From Lasioglossum baleicum (Eukaryota; Arthropoda; Insecta; Hymenoptera; Halictidae): a stretch of DNA of 64,000 nt. Position 1 is the stretch's first letter, and each line of letters begins with the position of its first letter. The position numbers and the translations under genes are program-made. The stretch lies in contig NC_134929.1 in the NCBI RefSeq assembly GCF_051020765.1, positions 3,436,786-3,500,785 of the forward strand, read 5' to 3'. Positions 23,147 to 34,693 of the stretch are shown in pieces. The notes beneath the pieces were generated by a model. That model had not been told where the DNA came from. It did no database searches and saw only the letters and a list, made by a program, of their open reading frames with translations.

Positions 23147-24881
23147 TGTCACGTCGCTTTCTTAACTTTTCGTACAGATGGTCGAACGATGAATAGCGAC
23201 ACCGAGAATTTACAGGCGAGAGGCCGGACCACGCTCGGCCGCGCGATGCGTGGTCCTCTCGGGACAAAATACGTCCACAGTTTCTTTATTCGATAATCAA
23301 ACTTGATGAAATTTCGGGCGCCAGACACCCGAAGGTGTCACACGAAAGAATCGTAATCTAAACACGAAAGCGGAACAGGGTTGGACTCGCGAGACTGTGA
23401 CGTAGCAAACGAAACCTGAATAACTATCGCGAAGGCGCAGAATTCTACGTCGGGAGAACACGAGACGTTCCCCGCGACGGGAAGGTTTTCACACAAGGAA
23501 TCGACAACGTTTCGGCTAACAAGATGTTTATTTGACGAAATGACTGAGCTGCTGACGATTCGGCAGCGATTACAAAAGTAGCCGGCGCGTATTATCGCGA
23601 CTGATGGAAATCGCACGCGCTATGTCTCTCGTACTTTACAAATTCGCGAAGAATTCGGCAGCGATAAGAACTTCGCGACGCGGAAGGCCTCGAAGGCCGT
23701 CTTCCGACCGAACTCAGATGGAATTCGCGGTTTCTCTCGGACTTGCGTCGATCGAACAGAATTTACGACCGCGAATCGAACACGCGACGGCTTCACACAG
23801 TGGAACGAGCGCAGGTTAACTAGAATTAACGGCGGCAGCGATAGTATCCCGAATCCGCGACTTCGCGTTTAGATCGGCGTCGTACAACCGCCATAAGGCG
23901 GCCACCCGGCCCCCCGCTATCCGACCGGATTCGTACCGCGACAACGATATCCTTCACAATACGAAGGATTCGTGATTTGACACCAATAGTGTCACCCAAA
24001 TATCGTCCGCCTCGTTTGCCGTTGACTCTCGCGACACGAATACCTAACCTCGCCGCGTTACCCGAGCCAACACGAAATTCACGAATAATTAATATCGAAA
24101 GCCTGATCGGCGCTTACCACTGGTAATTCGGCAACAGATGAACGGCAGCGAATCTCTATTTCCCTTGGTCTCAGCAGGCGCAAAATACAATAATTCGTAG
24201 CAATCGTTCAAAGAGACAACTGTTCGTTAACGATTCCAAAGACGCAGTGATCGTTCACGCGGTAGCTCGGGTACGCGGAAGCAGGGCGTCCCCCACTTTT
24301 CGATTCTACTTCCTTCGCGCAACGTCTCGACCTATCACTAATGCGGAATTTCTCGTTGACGAATCCCAGGCGACGGCGTTCGACTTCCGGCGTCTCACGG
24401 CATATCCGGTAGCGCTGTCTTCCGATTGGCCGCTTCCCGAGGAGACGATCGGCGTCAGCCAATCCGGTTGCTCTGCTGCTTCTTCCCGGACGAGGCGACG
24501 ACAGGGCAAAGTAGTTGATCGTCTCAGCAGCGGATTCCCTCGTCGGCGCCTCCAGGTTGACAGTCCTGGGCCTTGACGATCACTCGTTATTTCCTTTCGG
24601 GGTCCTGCCTTTCGCCGGCCTCGAGGTGCTTATCCTCGAGGTTCGTTGCCTCTGCGTTGAAAGTAGAATTTCCGGATCCCGCCTGGGACCCGGATACGGT
24701 CCTGTAAACTTCCGTCGCGCAATTTGGCGCGACATTCAAAACATTAGAATACGCCTTTTTGGGTCTCACTCGTGCCCAGGGAGAGCGCTCGCAGCGGCCC
24801 TTATCGCGATGCTTGACCAGAGGGTGGCCCGGTCTTCCGTTAGGGAAGCTCGAGTGGCGTAGGAAATCTTGCCACGTCACA
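23147..24881 (-). repeat. Gypsy 5' LTR
   Basis: This is the upstream LTR in the direction of transcription, starting TGTGACGTGGCAAG on the minus strand and ending CGACGTGACA. It is followed on the plus strand by AAGT, matching the base group before 13000. Confidence 0.92.
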
Positions 24882-24885
24882 AAGT

Positions 24886-25255
24886 GTTTGACAGAAAAAC
24901 GTAGTCTTCAAATATAAGTATTCATAAAGTTTGTAAAAACTGTGGGCGATTGAAGAATTGATAATTGTTTGTATGTGTATAGTTTACGCAAATTAATATA
25001 TTATAGTTTGGGTAATAACAAACGAAACGGCCATACGTGTTCTCGACACCTGCATTTCATCGTTTGCAGAAAAGGTAAGTACATTTATGTGTTATGTGTA
25101 ATAAATAAATATCTATATATATATTTTTATATTTTTTTAATAATTTTTAAATACATGTATATATATTTTTTTATTTTCTGAAGACTTGCAATTAAAATTT
25201 TCAAGAATAGTTCTTCATATACCATATTTTAGTTTGCAGTTACACAAATTTCATA
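24886..25255 (+). other. 5' untranslated exon and intron of the transposase-like gene
   Basis: A splice donor AAAG|GTAAGT (intron from 25075) and an acceptor TTAGTTTGCAG (ending 25239) frame an AT-rich intron of about 165 bp. The next exon opens 16 bases before the ATG at 25256. Confidence 0.5.
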
Positions 25256-25513
25256 ATGGCCGAGAAACGACGTTACAAAAAATATAAATTTATAAAAAAA
25301 CAACAGATAGCTTTCAATCAGTATCAGAGTCTCGACACAGTATATGAAGAATCAAATAGAATAATCATGCCAACTACTAGTTCACAAACAACTAATGATC
25401 TCGCTATATCCAATCTGAATCAACTATTTGGTCTTCAAATGTCAAATGATAGGAATGACATAAATTACAGTACAGATGATAAAAAAAATGCAGTGCTATT
25501 AAAAATTTGAAGT

Positions 25514-25963
25514 TGTTTGAAGCGAATAATCATGTATACACATAAGGCTGACGATTAGAGGACAGCCGAACCCCAGGGAAGTCCCGACGCGACGGTGCCT
25601 TAACTTGAAAACAATGCGAGCTCCCGTGTGCGAGGATATGGTGGGGAAATTTCACCTGTTCGATCGGCGAGAACCGTTAACGCCGAATACAGATCAACTG
25701 TAACCTCCTTAGCGAGTACACGCAATAGTTTCAACCGAGTTACGCGACCGTGCGCATACCAAAAAACGATTTGTAACAGCTATAGTTTAATATCCATTAA
25801 ACGTGGACTCGAATCGGAGAGACCCGGTTCAAAGACTCAAAAGCAGTGAATCGTTCATTTGGGGAATTCCTCACGATCTAGACTTCGCTTCCTTCAGATT
25901 CCTAGCACTCGATCCCGGCATCCTTATCATTATACCATTTGCTCCTACGCGATTGGTGTAACA
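25514..25963. mobile_element. Solo LTR, 450 bp, GAAGT duplication
   Basis: It begins TGTTTGAAGCGAATAATC, ends GATTGGTGTAACA (TGTT..AACA), and GAAGT stands on both sides (25509-25513 and 25964-25968). Removing it and one GAAGT joins two parts of the transposase-like frame. The 5-bp duplication fits copia or BEL/Pao. Confidence 0.8.
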
Positions 25964-26221
25964 GAAGTTAATTACTTTTTTAAAAAAATGGTCTGTAGGA
26001 AATAAAATTAATCATACTCAACTAACAAGGAGAGCGCAAGGCCTTCGGGTCACCGATTTAGTTGAGATTTCGTATACTTAGAGATTATGATCTCCCTTTC
26101 ACGAATATATACCATTATAGGGGCCAACACTCAATAATTGTTGAGATATTTATAAACAAAATTTTTTCATAACCAGTACTAAAAATATGCTTTTGTAGAG
26201 AAAGTATACAACGAGTAATAT

Positions 26222-26288
26222 CCTGGTGTAGTGGCAACGCACTAGACTTACTACCCGGTGGGCTAGGGTTCGATTCCCGCCCGGGAAA
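26222..26288 (+). repeat. tRNA-derived segment in the left arm
   Basis: TGGTGTAGTGGCAACGC resembles a box A and GGGTTCGATTCCC is a good box B. The flanks TCCTGGT and CCCGGGA pair as most of an acceptor stem. The T stem is imperfect, so it is a tRNA-derived repeat and not a working tRNA. A mirrored copy is split by the insertion at 29027. Confidence 0.6.
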
Positions 26289-26532
26289 AAATATTTTTTT
26301 ATTTATTTATATTATCTATTCGCTGTGTAACATTGACTTGTTCATAAGTTAGTAAACATTTATTACAAATCAAAGAACAAAAGTTTTAATAAATTATAAA
26401 CAAATTAACCGAAATGAATAAAATAGTAAATTACCCTCTCGTGTCTGGAAAGAGAAGAAATAAAGTAAATATAGGAAGAGAAAATATGGTATACGATAAA
26501 TTTAATAATAATGTACTTATAATTATATATTT

Positions 26533-28225
26533 TTAATTACAGCAGTGGTACATGTCGTAAAAGCATACGAAATATAATATGCTGAAACAGTTTGCACACC
26601 GAATAAGTGCAGTATTATTGCATTGACACTTTGTTCTTTCTACTTCTATCGGAAAACAGATTTGATTCGTGTTTTGAAAAATTTGTCTTTCTGTTGTTAA
26701 ACCGGCTGCATACCATGCATATTCTAGCATAGGTTGAAAAACTGGTGCACATAATTGTTTGTGTATTAGAGAATGCAATTTAATTGCATTTTCCCTGGTT
26801 GCAATTTCTCTTCCTTGATCTATCAAGTATGTGCAATTCTGTATCTTCTTTAGAAAATTTTTTATCTGTCGGTAAAAATAAACATCGCATGGTTGAACCA
26901 AAGCTGTACATTTGGGTGGAATAATTTTGATGGTACACGTACAGTCTCCCGTGTCTGTTACAAATAATTCGTCGTATAATTGTACATTTGTTTGGCCTCC
27001 CCATGGGTCAACTAATAAAAGAAATTTCTCTTCCATCACAAAAGGTTGCAGCACTGATTTCAAATACGTTGTATATATACCTGTCGTTAATTTTCCAGAT
27101 TTCGAGCACGATATTATTACATTTTTATAATTAGTCGTTAGTTCGTCTACTTTTTTTAATACATGTGGTCCGAATTTTCCTGAGGTTTCCTGCATACATA
27201 GAAATACATGGGGTAGTAATTTTTCGGACATTGTCATGCTATATTGAGCAGTGTATGAATGAGTTGTTTTTGATATGTTCTTTCTGTTCACAATAACTGA
27301 TTTCTCTCCTTTTATGGTTAGTGTCCTGTCAAATGTTGATTGATATTGGCATCCAGTTTGGTCTGTGTTGATTATATATTTCGTATTAAATTGCGGTGTA
27401 AGATGTTTGATAATTTTACGAAAATTTTCAGCAGTTTCTATTATGTCATTTAAACTTCCGATATCTCTAACTGACACGTAATTAGTTATTTTCCTTTGTC
27501 GAATTCTATGTTTATATTTAAAATAATGTAATCCACCGAGGGGAAGCTTTAAATTTAAATTCGTCAGATTGATATTGCCTGGCACCTGCTAAAGCCCATT
27601 GTTGCAATTGACGGGTAGTGACTTGCTGTAAATTTTGGCGGGCTTCTTTAAACCGATCGTAAGTCCATTGGTTAATAGCATTGTATTTATCAAAAATCGT
27701 TCCTCCAGTGATAATTTGTTTCTCCCAACGCAATATATCATCTTTTCTTTTTAAAAATTTGCTGCCGTTCCTCCGTAATGTCTTTAAGCTCCACGAAGGA
27801 TTCTGACGTGCCAGTGTAACTACTTTGATTTTATTTTTTAAAGGAATATTAAACAAATGGTGCGGTTTTTCTTTCAATCTGTGGTCACGCCACTCTTCTT
27901 CCGAAGAATCGACATGCGTGGTTTCGTCGTATACATTCTCACAATCACTGTCGGGCTCATCGATATCAATGAGACATTCCTCTTGCCGTACGTCGTATTC
28001 GGTAAGAATGTCAATTATATTTTCAATAATTTTTGTACCGATTGCTATGGCTGCATCGGAAATTGTCGTGGACACTTCATTTGTGATTAAATTGGCATTA
28101 CGAAGATAGTCTTCCACATATGATAAAGCATCCCTTAATTGTTGCTTTTCATTGGAATTACTATTAATTGCACTATTGCCCGCGACACAAATATTAACCG
28201 ATGAACTAGGAGCTTGCACATTCAT
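26533..28225 (-). pseudogene. DDE_1-type (Tc1/pogo-related) transposase with one frame slip
   Basis: The N-terminal frame (28225-27518) has an acidic region and then a helix-turn-helix-like part: WSLKTLRRNGSKFLKRKDDI and QQWALAGARQYQSDEFKFKAS. The C-terminal frame (from about 27553 to 26533) carries the catalytic domain: IINTDQTGCQYQ, KSGKLTTGIYTTYL, LLLVDPWGGQTN and IPPKCTALVQPCDVYFYRQI. It ends in a Cys-rich tail (KCQCNNTALIRCANC). The two frames meet in a T-run near 27515-27520, where one extra T breaks the gene. Total length would be about 560 residues, normal for the family. Start at the ATG at 28225. It would cut at its element's inverted ends; the TAA duplication is a further clue to its subfamily. 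Confidence 0.85.
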
Positions 28226-28494
28226 TTTTACTCTTTACTCTGCCTGTGGACGGTTCTTGACTGGCTGAAGAACTCATTCTGATGCAGGCGAGTTACCTTA
28301 TCAACTCTTACAATAACAAACAGTTCCCTTGGCTATGATTTGAGAAGTTCGACAATTCAAAGAAGGCGCGCATGAAGATTCTGTAGAGGATTAATAGAAA
28401 GATCACGCAAGAAACCTATGTATCAAACATTTAAAAAATCATTGCCCAAACTTATGTGAACAAAATAATTGTTCATTAAATCTTTCTCTAACAA

Positions 28495-28735
28495 TAATAT
28501 ACAAACAATTATGTGCACTAATTTTTCAATCTGTGCTGGAACATGCATGGTATGTAGCCGGATTTACAGCAGAAAGATAAATTTTTAAAAACGTCAATCA
28601 AATCTGTTTTCCCATAAATGTACAAAGAAGCAGGTGCCAATGCAATAATACTGCACTTATTCGACGTGCAAGCTGTTTCTGCGTATTATGTTTCGCATTC
28701 TCTTACGACATGCACCAGTATTATAATTAAAAATA
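28495..28735 (+). pseudogene. Inverted partial copy of the transposase 3' end
   Basis: Read on the plus strand, shifted frames recall the C-terminus at 26533-26800, such as CTGTGCTGGAACATGCATGG, CAGGTGCCAATGCAATAATA and CATGCACCAGTATTATAA. It is diverged and carries stops. It forms part of the right inverted arm. Confidence 0.75.
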
Positions 28736-29026
28736 TGTAATTGTAAGTACAATATTATTAAATTTATCGTATACCATATTTTCTCTTCCTATATTTACTT
28801 TATTTCTTCTCTTTCCAGACACGAGAGGGTAATTTACTATTTTATTCATTTCGGTTAATTTGTTTATAATTTATTAAAACTTTTGTTCTTTGATTTGTAA
28901 TAAATATTTAATAACTTATGAACAAGTCAATGTTACACAGCGAATAGATAATATAAATAAATAAAAAAATATTTTTTCCCGGGCGGGAATCGAACTCTAG
29001 CCCACCGGGTAGTAATTCTAGTGCTT

Positions 29027-29259
29027 TTTTTTTTTTTTTTTAACATGTTTATTGTTCAAGTAGTTGTACATTCTTAATAATTAAAGGTAACAACAAACAT
29101 AAAAAGTACCAGTCAGTATCGCTATTATTATCTAAATGCTCGCTCGCGTGCGAGACTCTTAGTTATACATTCTTTGGTTGTTGATGAGAAAGGAACTTAA
29201 ACTTAGACTAGACATAATAATAAGTATGTATTACTTAACGTTCTATGTGTCAGGCGAGG
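29027..29259 (-). mobile_element. Short retroposed insertion with poly(A) and 16-bp duplication
   Basis: AGTAATTCTAGTGCTT occurs at 29011-29026 and again at 29260-29275. Directly after the first copy is a run of about 14 T, i.e. a poly(A) tail on the minus strand, preceded there by AATAAACATGTT. The body has no open frame. This is the footprint of target-primed retroposition of a SINE, a short non-LTR tail or an mRNA 3' end. Confidence 0.8.
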
Positions 29260-30608
29260 AGTAATTCTAGTGCTTTGCCACTACACCAGGATATTACTCG
29301 TTGTATACTTTCTCTACAAAAGCATATTTTTAGTACTGGTTATGAAAAAACTTTGTTTATAAATATCTCAACAATTATTGAGTGTTGGCCCCTATAATGG
29401 TATATATTCGTGAAAGGGAGATCATAATCTTTAAGTATACGAAATCTCAACTAAATCGGTGACCCGAAGGCCTTGCGCTCTCCTTGTAAGTAATTTATTA
29501 AAGGGTTTAAAGGACATTTTTCCAGAATACAAAATTCCATGCGATTTCCGCACTCTCTTGAAAACTAAACGATCATCAAATATTGTGTCCGTTTTAAGCA
29601 AAAAGGGGAATTTAGCGCAATATACATATTTTGGTATAAAAGCGAATCTATTAAACTTGTTGCAAGCTGAAATTGGTATATTTCTTGAAATCAAAGAAAC
29701 TTTAACAATTCGTTTAATTTTTAATATCGATGGTGTTCCAGTTACAACGAATTCGAACAACCAGTTTTGACCCATTTTATGCAAACTGGTATTAAACAAT
29801 TATATCGTGTCTCCTTTTCCAATAGCTTTATATTATGATGATGCAAAACCAAATTCCTTAGCTGACTATTTAAATGATTTCACGAATGAATTAAATGATA
29901 TTTTAGAACATGGATTATTTTATAATAATATTAATTTTAAAGTATCTATTATATGCTTTACATGTGATGCACCTGCGAGAGCATTTTTAAAAAATATTAA
30001 ATTACATACAGGTTATAATAGTTGCGAAAGATGCACAGAAACGGGTGCATACTATAAAAAAAGAATTATTTATGAAAACCATAACGCCAGTGCTCGGACA
30101 CATGAAGATTTTAAAAATTTTCGCGACATCGATCACCATAAAAACAATGAAAGAACACCCTTATTAAATATAAGCACATTAAATATAATAGAACATTTTT
30201 CTTTAGATTATATGCATTTATGCTGTTTAGGTGTTATGAAGAAATTACTTCTTAATTGGTGTAAAGTAGAGCTCAGATTACAGCAAAGGAATAAATTATC
30301 AAAAAGAATGATTTCTGCAGCAAAATATTTACCGAGTGAATTTAACCGTAAATCACGATCTATATCAGAATTGCCTAGATATAAAGCTACGGAGTTTCGT
30401 TTATTTCTCTTGTATTTAGGACCCATTCTTTTAAAGGGAATTCTTCCAAATGCCTTCTATAACCACTTTTTATTACTACATGCAGCTATAAGAATTCTGT
30501 TGCACAATAAATTACGTTTAGATGTAGAGTGGCTAAACAAAGCTCGAGAAATGCTAATCCAATTTGTCAGTGATTCTACTGTTTTGTATGGCAGAGAATT
30601 TAGTGTAT

Positions 30609-32252
30609 TGTGACGTGGCAGCTTTGCCGACGTCTGTCCGAACCCTTTTAACCGAGACCGGGTCACTCGCGAGCCGATACGAATCGAAGCGAGCGTAGCG
30701 ATCGATCTCCCTGGAGACAACCGGCCTCCAGCGGCGGAAAATTTATCGCATTTGAATGTCGCGCCGCTGGGCGCGACACGGAGTTTCAGGACCTGCTCCC
30801 TTGCAAGGGGAGCCGACACCTATCCGCAGCTGCTAATTGGCGAAAGCCAATTACGGGAAGACGCCCGGCCGACCTATCACGCAACGGCGCGAACGAGGAA
30901 GACAACGGGGATTGGACCGAGCTCGGATTTACCAACCCGGAGATGCCGACGAGGAAATGACTTCGTAGGGACGCTCATCTGCCCAACCTTGCCGACTCTC
31001 ACCCGGGAACAGCCACGAGAGCTCACCTGGAATAGCTCGGGTCCATCCCCTCGCCCTCGCAGCGTTATCGGACGCGGCCCCGAGAAAATGAACAATTGTC
31101 GGAGGCCCGGGTCCGAATTCCCTGAATTCGGCCCTGTAGCGAGGAGCCACGCGATAGGTCCGGCCGTCGTAGCAGCGAGGATAGATGAGGAAGTAGTGGG
31201 GGACGCCCCGTTTCCGCGTTCCGAGCCGACGCGAAGTGTGTCACTAGGACGTAGGACACAGTGACACGCGCACGTGTTTTGAAACCGCGTTGTTGTAAAG
31301 AAGTACTGTGCTACGACCGCCATTGTCGGGCTTGAGCCGTGCCGTTTGGTAAGTACCGGTCATATTGTTGCGAATAAAGTTCTGTGATTGCTCGTGTTGG
31401 CTCGGGACGTCTTTCGGAAGGTTCTGTAACCTATTTGCGCGGGCTAAGTGCTTCGGCGCGTCCGGGGTCCGAGACGAGTGTTCTCGCGCCGGCGCCGAAG
31501 CAGTGTGTCGTAGCGATCCCGAGTGGTTTTGCGGGACGTACGAATTTCGATTGCGGCCCTTTAGATTCACGATCCTCGGAAGTTCCACGGTGGGACGACG
31601 CGACGCGCCCGCTTCGATCTCGCTACGTGTTTGCCGTCCTCGCCTAGTCTCTTCGCACTGCGACGCGTATTCTATCGGGGCTCGGCGGAAATCGTGCCTT
31701 TCCAGGCTTGTATCATTCACGCGGAATCCTGTGACCGCCGAGTCCGACGCGAACCGGGAATATTACGCGCGAACGACCGAACACCCGTCGAAATCGATCG
31801 AGATCGCGCCGGCGGCCATCTTGTTTGCCACCGGCTCTCGCCGGTGGCCTGTCAACGTTAATTCCCGAGATAATAAACGATCTTTGTCTGCCGTAAATGT
31901 CTCGGTTCATTCTTTCCCTGTGAGAAACGTTCCCGTCGCGGGGAATGCCCCGTCCTTCATCCCACGTGTAACCTTGGACCCTTCTACCGCTATCCCAGGT
32001 CGCGCAATCCTCGTGTGTTCGGAAAAGTGATCCCTCGGGTTTGAACCCCGATTGTTTTCGTGCGGCACGAGTGCGTGCCTGGCGCCCGTAGGTTCCTTTT
32101 CGAGCGCTCGAGGGAGAACAATTTCGAATACGCGAGTGATTGTTTGTCCCGGGAGGACCACGTTTCGCGCGACCGAGCGTGGCCCGGCCGTCAGGCCATA
32201 ATTTCCCGAGTCCGGCCACCGATTCTGTCGAGAACCGGTGAACGGCGTGACA
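30609..32252 (+). mobile_element. Solo LTR of a Gypsy relative, 1644 bp, GTAT duplication
   Basis: It begins TGTGACGTGGCAGC and ends CGGCGTGACA, matching the coding-strand ends of the Gypsy LTR at 23147-24881 in style. GTAT lies on both sides (30605-30608, 32253-32256). The interior is CpG-rich, with GGGAGGACCACG and CGAGCGTGGCCCGGCCG near 32150-32190, which parallel the Gypsy LTR. It cuts the transposase-like gene after residues GREFSVL. Open frames inside are not genes. Confidence 0.85.
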
Positions 32253-32839
32253 GTATATAATGTACACAATTTAGTGCACATTACAGACACGATGTCGAAA
32301 ATTTAAAATATTCTTTGGACGAACTAAGTTGTTTTCCTTTTGAAAACTACTTAGGGAAGCTAATAAGCATGTTACGCAGGTGGAATAAACCACTAGCACA
32401 AATAATTAAAAGGTTATCGGAAAATGGAGCACCTACAATTAAAGAAACCAGTCGAAAAATATGTGTAGAACATGATAAAAAGAAAATTCAACTCCCTTAT
32501 TTTAACATAAAAACTTACGGACTTCGAGACTCTTACGTTTTTGTAAGGAATGATTATGTCCTACAGATCTTAGATATATCAAAAAATGAAATAGTTGGTA
32601 GATTATCTACAAACTTGAAAACTTTTCACAAATACCCTATCAAATCGAAATTAATAGGAATATTTAAATTTGATAATTTCACAGATGTAATTTTTTCATG
32701 TGCTATAAATGAAATTACACATAAAGCATTTATATATAAATACCGATCATACTTTGTAGCATGTGAATTTCTTCATTTATCTGATTAATTATTAATTGTT
32801 ATTATTAGTATTAATTAGTATTAGTATTGATTACGTCTT

Positions 32840-34402
32840 TCTGTTATGTCTAAAGTTTTGACTATGTCTTCAAAAAGAACTGCAATAAAAAAGCGAACTG
32901 TGATTGTTTAGGATTAAGCACATAGAAAATGAGGTAGTTTAAGATATCGATGTCGAGCGATACGGCCCTCAGCCGACCCCCCGCGTTACCCGTACCTCGG
33001 ATTCGCGTCCTGCGAATCCGATGTACACAACGCCCGTGTTTTGGCGATTCCCGGTACCGCCTTCGTGATGCGCGATCACGTGACTCCCGAGAACGACCGT
33101 TAATCGCTCGCATTACCCGCTATTTAGACTCGTTCTAACAGCCATCCGATTAACACGTTTTATATCGCGCCCAGTTCTTGGAACTCTATAGACTGCCATT
33201 CGGGATACCTGTCTGTCTTAACTCGATTGTGCACCAGTTATAGTATACGCGATTGCAACGTAATAAATCACGGTTTGTTAACAACGTGCGACGTCTCTCT
33301 ATATCATTTTCCTTCGTCTACTTCTTCCCGCTCACGCTTCCCACATCCTTTCCCAATCCGGACTCCCTTCTGTGTTTGTACCCGATCCTTTCGTCTTCCA
33401 TACAGTCCACTCCTAAACCTAAATTAGTTCCGGGTTCCCAAACAGTGATTCTGCACAATTCCGATTCCGATTCCGATTCTAAAAGCGATGAAATTCAGCA
33501 AACGCAAACAGTAGCACCAAGTAAGTAGAAAGATGATGCTTATGTTAAATCTGATTGTAAACATGAAAGTATCATTCAATGAAATATATAATGGTAAATA
33601 TAATACTATACATATATGTTAACTAATAAACGTAACAATACGAACATTATATTTTATGTAATTGTACAGATAAAGACATGGATGATGCAACGTCGTTGAC
33701 TAAAGCACAGTTGGCATTATTAAATCGCCAATATATAGAATTAAAATATGAAATAAAACAAATTTTTAATAAATTGGAAGGAATTGAAAGGCTATTAAAT
33801 AACATAGCAGTTAATGGAAACAACACGTCTGAAAATATCTTGGGTTGTGGCGAGGAATGGTTGGACCAATTGCCACTGAAATCTGTCGCTGAAGTTACCA
33901 ATTTTAATACAATAATAGCAGAAAGTTCTGAAAAATTTAATTTACTGGTTTGTATTCACATAAATAAAAAAAAAATAAAATCATAGTGCTGTATTTTTAC
34001 AATTCATTATTAGGACAATACCATTTTCTAATTTTTATCAAATAAATAATCGTAAATCTTCTTTCAGGTGCAATTACTGTATTTAGTCGGAGGCGATACG
34101 AATAACAAAATCATATATAACATGATGAACAAATTAATGTCAAACGAAGCGGCAACCTCTTATTCAGGGCAGGGAAGAAAAAAAAATTACCTTTTATTAA
34201 TTTAAAACTGTATGATGCTCTAACTGGTAAATATTATCTTATAACTTTTAAGTTTTGTTTAAAAAATATGTAATATGCAACTTACTCTACTTTTTATTTC
34301 ACAGTAGCAACAAGAAGAAGACAGGCGTCTATTACAGACGTGGAAATAAAAACAATCGTATCTCTATTTTTAGCAACAGCTAAATCTAGGCTAAAAACTT
34401 AA
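32840..34402 (+). pseudogene. DUF4806-domain protein gene, exons with one frame slip
   Basis: Exons are joined by clear splice signals: one ending 33520 (CCAA|GTAAGT), then 33670-33947, 34068-34226 and 34305-34402. The first carries the Ser/Asp stretch HNSDSDSDSKSDE. The next has a coiled-coil-like segment (LNRQYIELKYEIKQIFNKLEG) then WLDQLPLKSVAEVTNFN. The third reads YLVGGDTNNKIIYNMMNKLM and YSGQGRKK, and the last EIKTIVSLFL. Together these are the DUF4806 pattern common in insect repeats. An A9 run near 34192 shifts the frame. The upstream start is unclear; an ATG near 32848 opens only a short frame. It lies just downstream of, and parallel to, the DYMH gene, which suggests both belong to one element. 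Function unknown. Confidence 0.7.
32947..33417. other. GC-rich block inside the DUF4806 gene, possible solo LTR
   Basis: Composition switches sharply from AT-rich at 32947 to GC-rich. The block contains GCAACGTAATAAATCACGG, typical of an LTR polyadenylation region. TGTCGAGCGATACGG near 32950 could be its start. I found no matching duplication, so the ends are uncertain. Confidence 0.35.
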
Positions 34403-34693
34403 CTTTTTAAAATAATTATTTAAAACAACATATATATTATAACAAATATACTTTTATACTATATTATTTCATTGTTTTTACCATTTATTATATTATGCTG
34501 TATTATTTTGTTATACTATTATATAATTATACTATAATATATAATAACAATATATTTTCCACAATAAAATGTTTTTGTTTATTTATCAAATATATTATAT
34601 GTGTTTCTCGATGCTTACCTATGATGAAAGTACTTAAGAAAAAACAAATATATATATGTATATCTTTGTCGTTAATATACTATTAATAATATG

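Larger units (their letters stand above)
13000..24881 (-). mobile_element. Gypsy (Ty3-type) LTR retrotransposon, near complete, AAGT duplication
   Basis: Two 1735-bp LTRs flank an 8.4-kb interior transcribed on the minus strand. The order is LTR, tRNA-Lys-like primer site, long leader, gag, pol (intact), a third ORF, polypurine tract, LTR. The LTRs differ at only about ten positions I could see, so insertion was recent. The 4-bp AAGT is duplicated on both sides. Gag carries one frame slip, so this copy is probably not autonomous as it stands. A short motif (GGCAGCGA/GGCAGCAA) is repeated more than 30 times throughout the element. Confidence 0.93.
26026..29486. mobile_element. DDE transposon with long inverted arms, TAA duplication
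   Basis: It begins CAAGGAGAGCGCAAGGCC and ends in the complement GGCCTTGCGCTCTCCTTG. TAA precedes and follows it, and removing it plus one TAA restores the surrounding transposase-like frame. The arms are about 750 bp each (26026-26800 and 28490-29486, the right one enlarged by a 233-bp insertion). They include a tRNA-like segment and the 3' end of the transposase gene, so the right arm carries a second, inverted copy of the last coding section. Confidence 0.85.
25256..32788 (+). pseudogene. Transposase-like DYMH-family protein gene, interrupted by three insertions
   Basis: Coding pieces are 25256-25513, 25964-26025, 29487-30608 and 32253-32788. They are separated by a solo LTR, a DDE element and a second solo LTR, each with a target duplication that restores contiguity. 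The protein shows LITFLKKW, then IPCDFRTLL, CDAPARAFLKN, GYNSCERC, LDYMHLCCLGVMKKLL, LPRYKATEFRLFLLYLGP and, near the end, CFPFENYLGKL. This is a family common in insect genomes that resembles the Transposase_21/DUF4218 proteins of CMC-type elements (from memory). Lesions: an indel in the A8 run near 25486, a TGA at 29768-29770 where Trp is expected, and a frame slip near 32290. It is inferred to be the transposase of the 27-kb element; its catalytic chemistry is not established. Confidence 0.7.

Noticed and set aside
30752..32290. Open frames of up to 221 codons between 30.7 and 32.3 kb
   Set aside because: They lie inside a solo LTR with clear ends and a GTAT duplication; the high GC content creates long chance frames.
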